DNA of 64,000 bases from Streptomyces zhihengii (GTDB lineage Bacteria; Actinomycetota; Actinomycetes; Streptomycetales; Streptomycetaceae), in NCBI RefSeq assembly GCF_016919245.1, contig NZ_JAFEJA010000003.1:124001-188000 (forward strand), written 5' to 3'. Of this stretch, positions 1 to 9,566 are shown piece by piece. The first letter of the stretch is position 1. Every line of letters begins with the position of its first letter. Made by a program: the position numbers and the translations under genes. The notes beneath the pieces are model-generated. The model did no database searches and was not told where the DNA came from. It was given only the letters and a program-made list of their open reading frames with translations.

Positions 1-628
1 AGTGGGGCCGTTTCTTCCCGTTACCGTCTGCCAGCGTCACTGCACCACCACGAATTTCGTTGCACGGATCGTTGCACTTTTCGTTGCCTCTCAAGTTCAG
101 GGAGCCCGGCGCGTCGGCCTGCGTTCCGTGGGTCTCGGGGAGCGGTTCAGGAAGCCCTGGGTGCAACGATGAATGTTGTGTTAGCTGCATCAAATGCCAT
201 GACGAAGTAAGCATCGAACCATGCACGTACTGATGCAACTAGAAAAACAACTTAATGAGCAACGTCTCGTGCCACGATTCATGTGCTCGTGAAACGAACT
301 ATAAATAAATCTATGCTTCGAGCGATCTATGATTCTTGGGTTGCGACGTGGGCACTAGCTCGCGGGGGAGCGATCCATCCAGATACGTATGCGACTGTCG
401 AGCCGTGTGACGCTACAGGTCCGTATGTAGCTACGAATGACACAAACCACATTGCTTTTTCTCTATGGATAGGACTGTGACTCGCTGAAGCGGCTTGGCG
501 ATCCTTTTCTGCAACTGACGGCCTATCATCGTGTCGTGCCTACTTGGTGACTGTGCATCGGTCAACGTAACCAGTGCTCTAGGGAACGGCTTCACCTATC
601 AGGCATCGAGCACGCGGACGTGCAGGCG
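1..628. other. Non-coding left flank
   Basis: No convincing gene is seen. The stretch from about 170 to 480 is clearly more A+T-rich than the rest of the window. A 65-codon open frame at 283-480 has atypical composition and no recognisable domain or ribosome site, so it is not called. The notable content is the repeat cluster at 54-170. Confidence 0.5.
54..170. promoter_or_regulatory. Iteron-like CGTTGCAC repeats, possible partition or replication site
   Basis: CGTTGCAC occurs at 58-65 and 70-77, and CGTTGCC at 82-88, giving a 12-base period. The exact inverted copy GTGCAACGAT lies at 161-170. Related TGCAAC words recur downstream of the partition genes around 4688-4820. Regularly spaced short direct repeats plus an inverted copy near a parA-type operon are typical of centromere-like sites or iterons. 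Function is inferred only from arrangement. Confidence 0.35.
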
Positions 629-636
629 ACCTAGCT

Positions 637-2136
637 CCAATGCCGTGTAGTTAGGGCTCTGGGCTGCTTGTCAAGCAGGCTGATGAAGTGACGGAGCTCC
701 TGCTAGAACCGTGTCGACCAAGATCACTGTTCAGCAGGAGCTCCGTTGGCCGCCAAGTCTGTCATTTCTCGTGAAGTAGCGGTTGCGGCAGGGGCGTTTG
801 CCCCCGGCCATCTCGGCGAGCTGACACGGATTGTCCCGTTCGAGATGGTCGATGAGGTGTTGGCAGATACCGGCAGAACCCAGCAGCGGATACGGGACCT
901 TCCCTCGCGCGTGGTGGTGTATCTGCTGCTGGGCGGGGCATTGTTCCCGGGGCTCGGATGGCAGCAGGTGTGGCAGCGGCTGACGGCCGGCCTGGACGGA
1001 CTGCCGACGGCGACTCCCACGGCCGGCGCGCTGGCCCAGGCCCGCAAGAGGCTCGGGACCCGACCGTTGCGTCACCTGTTCGACTTGCTTCGTGGACCGG
1101 CCGCGGGACTCGGGATCGCCGGAACGCGGTGGCACGGACTGCTCGTCTGCGCCATCGACGGCACGTTGATGGCAGTGCCGGACAGCCCCGCGAACCAGGC
1201 CGAGTTCACCAGGCACCGCTGCAACAATGGCGGCGCGGGATACCCCTCACTGCGGCTTCTGATCCTGGTCGCCTGCGGAACCCGAACCGTCATGGACGCG
1301 GTATTCGGTCCGGCCACCGACGGTGAGACCACCTACGCTCCACGCCTGGTCCGAAGCCTGCGGGAAGACATGATCGTCCTGCTGGACCGGAACTTCGCCG
1401 TCCAGGCCCTGATCGAAGCAGTCACCTTGAGGAGCGCACACGTCCTGGTCCGGGTGAAGGAGAACCGCAGACTGCCGGTCCTGCGACGCTTCCCCGACGG
1501 CTCCTGGCTCTCCCGGATCGGACCCGTTCCGGTCCGTGTTGTCTGCTGCGAGATCACCATCAGCACATCACAGGGACGACGCACCGGCGCATACCGGCTG
1601 GTCACAACCCTGACCGACCCCTTCACCCACCCCGCCGGCGATCTGATCGGGCTGTATCACGAGCGGTGGGAAATCGAGACCACCTATCTGGAGATCAAGT
1701 CGACGATCCTCGGCGGTCGGGTCCTTCGTGCCCGCACTCCCGCCGGTGTCGCCCAGGAAGTCTTCGCAGTGCTGGTCACCTACCAGGTCCTGCGGCTGGC
1801 GATGGCGGACGCCACCGCCAGCCGGCCCGGGACCGACCCCGACCGGGCGAGTTTCTCCATCGCCCTGAACACCGCCCGCGATCTGGTCATCCAGGCCGCA
1901 GGCGTGTTCAGTGGCGCCGTGATCGACCTCGTCGGCACCATAGGCCGCCGAATCCTGGCCGCCCTCATGCCCGACCGCCGTGTCCGCACCCGTCCACGCG
2001 TCGTGAAACGGGCCATCTCGAGATACAACGCAAGAGGCACCGTCGACCGCACCACCTACAGGGCCACGATCAGCGTCCACATCCTGACGCCCGCCCCTTG
2101 ACACCGCCCACGGCACCCCTAACTACACGGCATTGG
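637..2136 (+). mobile_element. Intact IS4-family insertion sequence (1500 bp)
   Basis: Perfect 20-base terminal inverted repeats lie at 637-656 (CCAATGCCGTGTAGTTAGGG) and 2117-2136. They are flanked by an identical 8-base target duplication, ACCTAGCT, at 629-636 and 2137-2144. The element carries one full-length transposase gene. Intact termini plus a perfect target duplication indicate a recent insertion and probably a still functional element. Confidence 0.93.
746..2101 (+). CDS. IS4-family transposase
   Basis: This 451-residue DDE transposase catalyses excision and insertion of the surrounding element. The IS4 signature Y-x2-R-x3-E-x6-K is present as YHERWEIETTYLEIK in the C-terminal half, which supplies the catalytic glutamate. 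The first catalytic aspartate is probably in AIDGTLMAVPD and the second in LLDRNF. The N-terminal helical region, with a motif beginning LPSRVVVYLLLG, is typical of actinobacterial IS4 transposases. The start is a TTG preceded by an AGGAG ribosome site. No frameshift is seen, and both terminal repeats are present, so the gene is likely functional. Confidence 0.92.
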   Translation: MAAKSVISREVAVAAGAFAPGHLGELTRIVPFEMVDEVLADTGRTQQRIRDLPSRVVVYLLLGGALFPGLGWQQVWQRLTAGLDGLPTATPTAGALAQARKRLGTRPLRHLFDLLRGPAAGLGIAGTRWHGLLVCAIDGTLMAVPDSPANQAEFTRHRCNNGGAGYPSLRLLILVACGTRTVMDAVFGPATDGETTYAPRLVRSLREDMIVLLDRNFAVQALIEAVTLRSAHVLVRVKENRRLPVLRRFPDGSWLSRIGPVPVRVVCCEITISTSQGRRTGAYRLVTTLTDPFTHPAGDLIGLYHERWEIETTYLEIKSTILGGRVLRARTPAGVAQEVFAVLVTYQVLRLAMADATASRPGTDPDRASFSIALNTARDLVIQAAGVFSGAVIDLVGTIGRRILAALMPDRRVRTRPRVVKRAISRYNARGTVDRTTYRATISVHILTPAP

Positions 2137-2144
2137 ACCTAGCT

Positions 2145-2688
2145 CTGCCGTGAGCGAGGAAGGAGACGCACTCTCCCTGCCGCGCGCGTGGTCTCCTTGC
2201 ATGTGCACCACGACCGGGAACTGGGGGGTTGCCAGTCCGCCTGCTCCCGTGATGCCGATACGACCCAAAGTGCAGCCCGGTCCCCGGATCTCACTGTGCC
2301 TCTGCAGGCCCGATGCGATGCGGCGGAACTAAACGGGCGACGGGATGCTCTCGGCTGGACCCAGCTGCGGTCCACTCAACTACTGCCGGGAGACGGCAGG
2401 GTGAGCACCCCGGGCCATCGGTCGGCCCAGGGGGAGCACCTGAGTGTGGAGGTAGCTGCTACAAGCCTCTTACTGCAGCGAGTCAAGGGTGCACGCTGCC
2501 TCATACCTGTTAATGTCGAGCAAACGATCCCGTGTCACTAGAAGCAGAAGCTACGGCGGACGGTGGAAGCAACCGCTCAATCAGGGCAAATGGGCGTCTA
2601 CTCAGGGCCAGAAGGCCTTCGACCACTCGTTCTGACTCTGGTGACAGCTACACATACGCACGATTGACGCAGAGAGGCAGGGCCAGCG
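2145..2688. other. Intergenic region upstream of parA
   Basis: About 540 bases between the IS and parA with no convincing coding sequence. It should contain the parA promoter. The IS inserted at its left end, so the original upstream context of the partition operon continues at base 628. Confidence 0.4.
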
Positions 2689-3573
2689 ATGAGAGTCATC
2701 GCCGTAGCGACGCAGAAGGGAGGGGTCGGCAAGACCAGCACGACCGTCAACCTCGGCGCGGGGCTCGCACTTGCGGGAGCCCGAGTGCTGGTCGTCGACC
2801 TCGACCCCCAGGCGCAAGCAGGCACCGCACTGGGCGTGAACCTTGCGGGGGAGGAGCAGTTGGCTCGCTCCCTCGGGTGGGTGCTGCAGGCCCGGCTCCA
2901 GGGAATGCGGATGGATTTGAGTTCAGTCTGGTTCGACCGCAGCGAACTGCTTGCTGAGTTCGAAGACGCTGGCAGCCTGCACTTGCTGGCTTGTGAAGAG
3001 TCCACTATGACAGCTGCTCAGGACCTGATTCACAAGAAGGGGTATCAGTCCACCCCCACGTTGCGACGGATACTGCTCGAGTTGGAGCAGCTGTTTGACT
3101 TCGTTGTGATCGACACTCCGCCGGCTGTGTCCTCTCTCTCCGCTACGGCGCTGGCCGCTGCCGATTACGTCATCACTGTATGCATCCCTGAGTACCCTGC
3201 CTTGAAGGGTGCAGCTGCCACCCGCGGCACGGTCAGCTACGTCAAGGAGCGCACGGGAGAAGAGTGCGACCCGCAGTATCTGGGGGCGGTCCTCAACAGG
3301 TCGAGTCCTCCGTCGAGGTGGAAGGCCCAGGAAGTCAACATCCGCAATGGAATGCTTGACGCCAACCTCGCGCCATTCCTGACGGATGTTCGCAGTGACA
3401 ACCGCATCAGTGACTCGTTCGCGTACGGGGTGCCCTCTGTGCTCCGCTTTGCCAGTCACACGCCTGGCAAGATGTATGGCGAGCTCATGTCGCAGATTCT
3501 TGCACGCATGGAGCAGCCTGTAGAGAAGTGGGAGCTGCCTGAGCGTATCGAGAGCGAGGCTGTCGGTGCCTGA
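2689..3573 (+). CDS. parA: ParA-family partition ATPase
   Basis: A 294-residue deviant-Walker P-loop ATPase that would position plasmid copies at division together with a centromere-binding partner. The N-terminal KGGVGKTS motif (residues 10-17) carries the signature lysine of ParA/MinD proteins. VVDLDPQAQAGTALG follows, and DFVVIDTPPAVSS is the Walker B region. Length matches small plasmid ParA proteins without an N-terminal HTH extension. The ATG start sits after a weak purine-rich site. The stop codon overlaps the next gene by 8 bases, indicating translational coupling. Confidence 0.92.
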   Translation: MRVIAVATQKGGVGKTSTTVNLGAGLALAGARVLVVDLDPQAQAGTALGVNLAGEEQLARSLGWVLQARLQGMRMDLSSVWFDRSELLAEFEDAGSLHLLACEESTMTAAQDLIHKKGYQSTPTLRRILLELEQLFDFVVIDTPPAVSSLSATALAAADYVITVCIPEYPALKGAAATRGTVSYVKERTGEECDPQYLGAVLNRSSPPSRWKAQEVNIRNGMLDANLAPFLTDVRSDNRISDSFAYGVPSVLRFASHTPGKMYGELMSQILARMEQPVEKWELPERIESEAVGA

Positions 3574-4624
3574 AGATGAGGCGGCGGCCGGGCAGCAGCG
3601 GCCGAAGAGGAAGAAGCGGGCGCCCGCCCATTTCAAGCCGGGTGGCTCGGCGTTGGTGCAGAACCTAATCGCCGGTGCCAGCGATGTAGCTGACCGCTCC
3701 TTTCTCGGAGCGGGCGGAGCGAACCCCGACGGGACGCTGGGCGTGGTTCCAGAGCCCACACAGGTGCCGGTGGTCCCTGACGGACTCACCGCACAGGTCG
3801 CTGCTGCGGGCGAAGCTGATACGGCTCCTCAAGCGTCCCTCACTGTGGAGCCTGTGGTCGCCGGCATCCCGAAGCGGTCTGAGGCGGATACTCAGGTAGG
3901 CCGGCAGGTGGTCGGCAGGCCCCGCCCGGTCCGAGCGGAGGCACTTTCATCGCCGGTCGTTAAGTCCGAGACGTCAGACGGGGCCTTGCAGCATCCGGAA
4001 CCGACGGCAGCTGTCCGCCGGGAGTTGGCGGCGCCGGCACTACCTGACGAGCGGGACGGCGCGAGCCCCGGGGGAGGGCAGGAAGCGTCTGCGCCAGCGA
4101 GGTCCGACGGTGCTGGCGTAGTGACTGTGCCCGAGGCTGGCTCGGCAATGGAGGGGGTGGATGCTCAGCAGGTCTGGGCCCACCATGCCATCCATGAGAG
4201 CTTCGCTGACGCCAAGCTGCGGTCGGCACGGTGGAAGTCTCATGGTTTTCGGATCTCTCCGGAGGTTCTGGGAAATCTGAAGGAGCGCCTCAACGCTGAC
4301 CGGCGTTCGACGGGGAATTCGGGCCTGGCTCTGGGGCACTATGTCGATGCTGCTTTGCGGCACTTGCCGAAGGCTGTCGAGGATCAGATCGAGATGGCGG
4401 CCGCGTTCGAAGCGAAGCAGCTGTGGGACCAGGAGCGGACCCAGCCGTCGAACTATCGGGTGGGGGAGTCGGCGTATCTGTTGATGAGTACGCTCAAGTT
4501 GGCGTTGCAGGAGGCTGATTTCGGGCGGCGCGGTACGTACGTGGTGTCGGCCGCCATCGAACGGTTGCTGGCGTCGCTCGCTGCCGAGGGCCCTCTGCGG
4601 CGGCCGGATCGGCAGCGCAGCTAG
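3566..4624 (+). CDS. Probable ParB-type centromere-binding partner of ParA
   Basis: A 352-residue protein starting at a GTG inside the 3' end of parA (8-base overlap), so the two are almost certainly co-translated. The first 35 residues are very basic (PKRKKRAPAHFKPGG). Residues from about 40 to 210 are a low-complexity Pro/Ala/Gly/Val linker. The C-terminal 140 residues are folded and helical, with FRISPEVLGNLKERL followed by GLALGHYVDAALRHLP, which is compatible with a small DNA-binding dimerisation domain. There is no canonical ParB/Srx nuclease-like domain. The partition role rests on operon position and layout, not on a clear family match. Confidence 0.6.
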   Translation: MPEDEAAAGQQRPKRKKRAPAHFKPGGSALVQNLIAGASDVADRSFLGAGGANPDGTLGVVPEPTQVPVVPDGLTAQVAAAGEADTAPQASLTVEPVVAGIPKRSEADTQVGRQVVGRPRPVRAEALSSPVVKSETSDGALQHPEPTAAVRRELAAPALPDERDGASPGGGQEASAPARSDGAGVVTVPEAGSAMEGVDAQQVWAHHAIHESFADAKLRSARWKSHGFRISPEVLGNLKERLNADRRSTGNSGLALGHYVDAALRHLPKAVEDQIEMAAAFEAKQLWDQERTQPSNYRVGESAYLLMSTLKLALQEADFGRRGTYVVSAAIERLLASLAAEGPLRRPDRQRS

Positions 4625-4640
4625 CGTGTGAATGTGAGAT

Positions 4641-4677
4641 GGGGCCGATGACTTCTGCTGTCGTCGGCCCCTTCTTC
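4641..4677 (+). terminator. Rho-independent terminator after the partition operon
   Basis: GGGGCCGATGAC (4641-4652) pairs with GTCGTCGGCCCC (4660-4671) around a 7-base loop, with a single T-G wobble, and is followed by TTCTTC. It lies 17 bases after the stop of the parA partner gene. Confidence 0.8.
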
Positions 4678-4687
4678 ATGACCGGGT

Positions 4688-4820
4688 GTTGCAACTAAGA
4701 ATGCAACGCTATCTCTTGCGACGTGTCTAACGAACACTCTAACGATCCACTCGTCCCGCAAGCCCACCGCACCTGTGACACTAGAGCCGTTCGACCGTCA
4801 GAATGCCGCGAGAATGCAAC
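4688..4820. promoter_or_regulatory. Repeat-containing intergenic region
   Basis: Contains GTTGCAAC and ATGCAACGC (4689-4708), a tandem 12-mer pair TCTAACGAACAC/TCTAACGATCCA (4726-4749) and another ATGCAAC near 4814. The TGCAAC words resemble the inverted CGTTGCAC repeats at 54-170 on the other side of the partition genes. A protein-binding site is possible but unproven. Confidence 0.3.
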
Positions 4821-4952
4821 CTCTCGTGAAAACACCATGGTCAAGGCGTTCGACCCTGGAGAGCGACACGCCGGTTCCTCTAGTGTCGCGAGAAAAGGAC
4901 GTCCCACTTCGGCTAGTCTGTCGCTGACGATCATCGGAGTATCAGGAGTCGA

Positions 4953-5426
4953 GTGGCGATGGAATCCGAGACGCTTAGCACGAGCGCTGTGGCGGCCGCG
5001 GCCGGGCTCAGCGAGTCCTGGGCTTGGAAGGCCAGGGACCAAGGCGTCCTGCATGAACCGCACTTCGAAGAAGAGGTCGTCGCACTACGCGTCTACGCAT
5101 TCGTGTCGCAGATCGTCTGGCCTGGAACACGCCGGCCCCGCAGCGCGCGACAGGACCTGGAGTTGTGGCAACAATCCGCCGTCGAGGCCGCTCGTCAGGC
5201 GGCGTCGGACTCGAGCACGACACCGGAGACGGCACTGTGGGTGCTCGAGGACAGTGTGCACCTTGTGACCACTCCGGCCGACCGGGCCGCCTTCGACCTG
5301 AAGACCCTCGGCGGGCGCGTCGCCTTTCGCATTCCCGTCGGCATGTGGATCGCCGACCTGCCAAATGCCATAACCGCTCTCGCATCACGCCGCCGACGCG
5401 GCGCTGGCTCGAAGCCGGCCGCCTGA
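4953..5426 (+). CDS. Small helix-turn-helix protein of unknown function
   Basis: 157 residues from GTG at 4953, with an alternative ATG at 4959; AGGAG lies just upstream. The N-terminus reads LSTSAVAAAAGLSESWAWKARDQGVL, which has the spacing of a MerR/excisionase-like helix-turn-helix. The rest is mostly helical, without catalytic motifs or membrane segments. It is followed by a strong hairpin terminator and so forms a single-gene unit between the partition genes and the large winged-helix gene. A plasmid regulator is plausible. The specific role is unknown. Confidence 0.6.
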   Translation: MAMESETLSTSAVAAAAGLSESWAWKARDQGVLHEPHFEEEVVALRVYAFVSQIVWPGTRRPRSARQDLELWQQSAVEAARQAASDSSTTPETALWVLEDSVHLVTTPADRAAFDLKTLGGRVAFRIPVGMWIADLPNAITALASRRRRGAGSKPAA

Positions 5427-5480
5427 CTTCGGGTCGTCCGTCGCGTGGTCTCCTCGGGGCCACGAGACGGACGACATAGC

Positions 5481-5516
5481 GGTCGGGCCCGGGATGTGGG
5501 AATCCCGGGCCCGACC
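5481..5516 (+). terminator. Strong hairpin terminator
   Basis: A perfect 15-base-pair stem, GGTCGGGCCCGGGAT (5481-5495) with ATCCCGGGCCCGACC (5502-5516), around a 6-base loop, 54 bases after the preceding stop. There is no long T-tract, as is common in actinobacteria. Confidence 0.8.
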
Positions 5517-5589
5517 TGTTGACGAGGAGGTGACAGTCACCCACATCCCTAAATGAACACCGTCGCGCTTCCGGCCTTCCCTCTCCCAG

Positions 5590-8115
5590 GTGAGCCGGAT
5601 GGCAATGAGGGTTTCTCTCGTACCACCTCGACAGGAGCACATCATAGCTACCAGTCAGAGGCTCGGCTCAGTTGTGCCCGCTGGCGCCCTAGAAGCCGGG
5701 CCTGAATCGTCATCGTCATGTCTCAAACTGTCCGTCTCACCCAGCGGTGTTCGTGCACGTGAACCGCGGTCCGTGGGGGAGCCGCTCCTGCTGACACGGT
5801 CACGCCGCACTGCACTTTCCACTGCCGTGCAGAGTCTGCTGCAGGACGAGCGACTCCGCGACGCTTCCGCGTCGGTACGACTGGCCGCCGTCGTTCTGCT
5901 GGCGAAGGCGCCCGCCACATCATCGACCATCAGGACGCTGTACCGGGACCTGAGTGGATGGCTCGGGTGTTCGGTTTCGCATGTCGGGCATACCGTCTTG
6001 CCGGGGCTCAAGAGCCTCGGAGTAGCGGTGAGCCAGCCGGAGCGAACCTCTGCCGGCACGGCGGCCGTAGCGATCAATCTGCTGCCTCTGCAAGAGGCCC
6101 GTGCGACGGGAAGGACCCACCCTCTCGCACTCCTATCTCAACGCGACCTCGCGACGCTGCTGTACCTGGCTGAAGCCGTGCTGTGCCCGGGATGGGCTCC
6201 GCCGGGCAAGGCAGTGACACTTCCAGGGTTCATGGCGCAGCGCCGCGGCCGCGATGCTGCGGCCGACCGACTTGCGGCGCTGCTACTGGTCTTGGCCTCT
6301 CGCCAGGACGGACGTGTGCGCATGCGGCCCGGTCGTGTGGCCGAGGGGTTCGGACGCGCGGATGCCACGCTCGCGAGACTCCTCGGCTCCTCTCTTCCCA
6401 CGGCCAGTACGGTAATCGGCCGCCTGGCCTCCGATGGCATCGTCACGGTCGACGCAGAGCGCACACGGCTATCCATCCCACTGATCACTGCGGCGTATGG
6501 CCGGGCGCGCTCCAGTGCTGCCTCCGAATGCCCCGAGTCTGCTCCGCCGGATCCACCACCGCAGGACTGTCCGCGTTGCCAGAGCACAGGCACCGAACCT
6601 GCCGGCAGCGATGAAGTGGTGCCTACGGAAGGTGAAGGGTGGGCGCAGGAGAGTTTCGATGACCTCTTGGCCCAGTGGCACGCGGACTCAGCTGCTGCAT
6701 TTCGGGATCAGGTCAGCGTCGACAACAGGTCACTGCAGGTCACAAGCCCGAACCTCGACGGCCAACGCCTCCGCGATTCTGCAGACCATCACACTGACCA
6801 CCCTCCGGTGGTTACTCAAGTAGCCAACACTGCAGATGGTGATTCGTGCTTTTCCGGCTCCGCCGTGGTCAGTTGGAGCCCGATGCGGTCACGCGGGTGC
6901 CCACGCGAGGCTCGCCCGACAGAATCCTCGGCGACGAGCCCGCTTCGCGGGGACAAGCGCACAACACCGACGGTCGGATCGATCGGCAAGGTGCGGATCC
7001 CGGCAGATCTGGAACAGGTCTTGGCTCCCATCACCACGGTTTGGGATCAGGTCGGCAGAGTGTCAACCGCGCACATGCTGATGACCGATGTCCGGAATGC
7101 AATCACTGTCCTGCGCGCCCTGGTCGCGGACGATGCTAGCGCGAGGGCGATGCTGGCGAGGCGGCTTCGGCGCCGCCTGGACCGGGAGGAAGGCCGTGTG
7201 GTGCGGGACCCAGTCAGCTGGCTCCGGCATCGCGCGCTTCCGCAACGACCCCAGTGCTGGTCGGCGCTCTGTGACGACGGGCTGCGTCTGGACACCGGCA
7301 CATCGTGTTCCAGCTGCGCGGTAGCCCTCGAAGAGCGTCGTGCCTGGCGTCGGAGTATTGCTCTGCGTGTTTCCGGGGAAAACAGCCACTGCGTCACAGC
7401 CGTTCAACGGGCACGTTACGAAGACGAACTGCGCCTTGCCGCCGCTCAACGCGCTGCGTGGGAGTCGGCTCGCACGCAGCAACGCATGGTCGCTCGCGCA
7501 GCTTTCGATGCACGTGTGAAGGCAGCTCGCGCAGACTTTGAAGCTGCTGCCGCGTTGCAGCGGGAGCGTCCGTGCAGTGTGTGTGCAGAGCCCTCAGCGG
7601 ACGCCCGCTGCGCAGTCTGCACATTGCAGGTGTCCATCCGTCGCCTTGTCAGCGACGCAGTTGACATCACTCTCGCCATGCGAGCGGACCTTGACAACCC
7701 TCTCAGCCTTAAGGACCTGTCGGCTCTGGTAGAGCGGGACACCTGGCGGATCGTCGGTGACATCAAGCCGACCTGCAGCTCCAAGGACGCAATCACCACC
7801 GCCTACGCCCGGTTCGAGCGTGCCGAACAGCTGGTGCGGACCCGGCGGAGTGCCGCACACGCAAGTCTGCGCGCTCACTCGTCGATCATTTTGACCGAAG
7901 CCGAACGCCTTGCTACCGCGCTGTCTCCTTCTGCAGACCGGGACGGGGTCACGCGCACGGCAGTAGAACGCTCAGCGCATCAACTCCTCGACGACCTTAT
8001 CCGTGAGGTACGCGATATCCGTGAGAGGGTCCCTGGCGCTCAGCTCTCTGCCCGTAGGAGCGGCTCACCGACGTGGGCAGAGCGATTGCGGGCCATTGCA
8101 GGTCAAGCGGCGTGA
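5590..8115 (+). CDS. Large winged-helix / zinc-binding plasmid protein, unknown function
   Basis: Up to 841 residues. In-frame starts are GTG 5590, ATG 5599 and ATG 5605; the AGGTGAG site favours 5599. Residues about 75-310 hold two helix-turn-helix-like segments, one in RTLYRDLSGWLGCSVSHVGHTVLPGLKSLGV and one in LARLLGSSLPTASTVIGRLASDGIV, the latter being typical of a winged helix. A proline-rich, poorly ordered stretch follows. The C-terminal third has paired cysteines in two clusters, CWSALCDD..CSSC and CSVC..CAVC, suggesting zinc ribbons, then helices. The mix suggests DNA binding. Its position beside the partition genes fits a plasmid maintenance or replication role, but no family function is recognised. 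Confidence 0.6.
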   Translation: MSRMAMRVSLVPPRQEHIIATSQRLGSVVPAGALEAGPESSSSCLKLSVSPSGVRAREPRSVGEPLLLTRSRRTALSTAVQSLLQDERLRDASASVRLAAVVLLAKAPATSSTIRTLYRDLSGWLGCSVSHVGHTVLPGLKSLGVAVSQPERTSAGTAAVAINLLPLQEARATGRTHPLALLSQRDLATLLYLAEAVLCPGWAPPGKAVTLPGFMAQRRGRDAAADRLAALLLVLASRQDGRVRMRPGRVAEGFGRADATLARLLGSSLPTASTVIGRLASDGIVTVDAERTRLSIPLITAAYGRARSSAASECPESAPPDPPPQDCPRCQSTGTEPAGSDEVVPTEGEGWAQESFDDLLAQWHADSAAAFRDQVSVDNRSLQVTSPNLDGQRLRDSADHHTDHPPVVTQVANTADGDSCFSGSAVVSWSPMRSRGCPREARPTESSATSPLRGDKRTTPTVGSIGKVRIPADLEQVLAPITTVWDQVGRVSTAHMLMTDVRNAITVLRALVADDASARAMLARRLRRRLDREEGRVVRDPVSWLRHRALPQRPQCWSALCDDGLRLDTGTSCSSCAVALEERRAWRRSIALRVSGENSHCVTAVQRARYEDELRLAAAQRAAWESARTQQRMVARAAFDARVKAARADFEAAAALQRERPCSVCAEPSADARCAVCTLQVSIRRLVSDAVDITLAMRADLDNPLSLKDLSALVERDTWRIVGDIKPTCSSKDAITTAYARFERAEQLVRTRRSAAHASLRAHSSIILTEAERLATALSPSADRDGVTRTAVERSAHQLLDDLIREVRDIRERVPGAQLSARRSGSPTWAERLRAIAGQAA

Positions 8116-8341
8116 ACGAAGAGCCAGCCTGGCCGGTCTCAGACGTGGGCTCCTCGGCAGGGTCGTTCAACGTGACGATGGCGCCCGCTCATGTTGAACG
8201 GAGGGCCCGCGCTCCACTATGACGGGGGCTTATGCTTGCGGCTCCTGTGGGGTGCCTGACCGTACGGGTCAACAAGGCGGCCGGCCGTCTCGGCGGCGCA
8301 GCTTGGTCCGCAGATCTTCAGTGAGATTGGCTTGTATTGCA

Positions 8342-9050
8342 GCCTCCCCGTCTCGCGCGGGGATGGTCCCAAGGGCGGTTGCCGTGGACACTGCATTGCG
8401 TATGTTCCCTGCACATGCGGGGATGGTCCGGCGCGTGCCGCGCGATGGCATCCTAGGATGGTGCTCCCCTTGAGGGGATGCCCCTAGCCAGGGCCGCGGA
8501 GTGCCGGGCCGACTCGGCCCACCAACGTCATCGTTCGGTGTTCCCCGCCGTCATGCGGGGCTGACTTCGTGACAGGCCTCGGACGGCCAGGCTGTCTCAT
8601 GCTCTTGAGTAGATTCGGAGCGTTTTCATCTACTTCCCCGCGTCACCCCCGCCCGCGCAGGGACCCTTCCGTTGTCGTCCAGGGTGGAGCCCAGGGCCGG
8701 TGCATCCCCGCGGATGTGGGGAGAAGGGATAAGGCGGCTTGCTGGGCCCCGCGTACCGGATCATCCCCGCTTACGGGCAGACCTCATTCTTCCACTCGTC
8801 GAAGCGAGGCTGCGAGAGCTGCGTGCGTTCTCGGCTACGGACCAGTGCCTCCGCTACTGATCATGACGGCTGCGGTGGGTTGGGTGGTGATTGGCCGCCA
8901 TCGCTGAACGCGTGCCAGCAGGCCGCCGTCCCGTTCTGATCCCCTACGACGCGTAGAAGCGGACGCTCCCAGCGTGCTGCCGGGATGTTCCGTCTCCGTG
9001 TCCTGAGCACGCGAGTGTGCTGTGCTCCCCGCGTTCAAGCGGGGCTACTC
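8342..9050. CRISPR. Degenerate CRISPR relic (type I-E-like repeats), no cas genes
   Basis: Repeat-like units resembling the actinobacterial type I-E repeat (core CTCCCCGC, a short variable centre, GCGGGGATGGTCC) lie at 8342-8370, 8402-8430, 8461-8484 (shortened centre), 8538-8566 and 9022-9050. Inverted-orientation units (core CATCCCCGC) start near 8644, 8703 and 8762. Local spacing is about 59-61 bases, the 29+32 period of type I-E arrays. Repeats are diverged from one another, one has lost its centre, and no cas gene lies in the window, so this is read as decayed array ends rather than a working array. The 226 bases before it (8116-8341) show no gene. Confidence 0.6.
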
Positions 9051-9566
9051 TCGGGCGCCCTGCATGGAGCGCTCACTCTGCTGGTCTGCCGACTGGACAC
9101 GTGGCGTGACGCTTCTAGATCCAGCTGTTTCAACCTGCTACGCAGTGTGCTGTCATCCAGCGGGCATCGGCTGGCCAGGATGAGGGAGTGGTTGCCGTCC
9201 GGGGTAGCAGGGAGCCGGATCAGCCCTGGGCGAGGCACAAGGCCGGGCACCGTTGCGCCTCGTGAGCGAACCGATGGGAGGTGGTGGCTGGCATCTTGCC
9301 AGCTGGCGTGCGCTGGCAGGCTGCGTCGTCGAACTGAGAGACAGGGCGTCGCCACGGGCTTCTCCTCGCAGCGCATGAGCGCCTAACTGCGCCTGCTCAC
9401 AGGAGCCCAGCGCCTGTCTTGAGGGGCCCCGCTCTAGGGAAGTTGTACGGGATACTGTTGCCGGGGCTGGGCAGCTCGCCAGGCGCGTGTGAAGGACGGC
9501 ACGGGACAGCCGAGCCCCGCGGGGTCAGAGCGGAGGGCAGACGACTAGGTATGGTTGGCGCCAGGG
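9051..9566. other. Intergenic region without recognisable gene
   Basis: About 515 bases. Short open frames on both strands lack ribosome sites, domains or consistent codon use. Nothing further is seen. Confidence 0.4.

Noticed and set aside
283..480. 65-codon ORF in the A+T-rich left flank
   Set aside because: No ribosome site, no recognisable domain and composition unlike the neighbouring genes.
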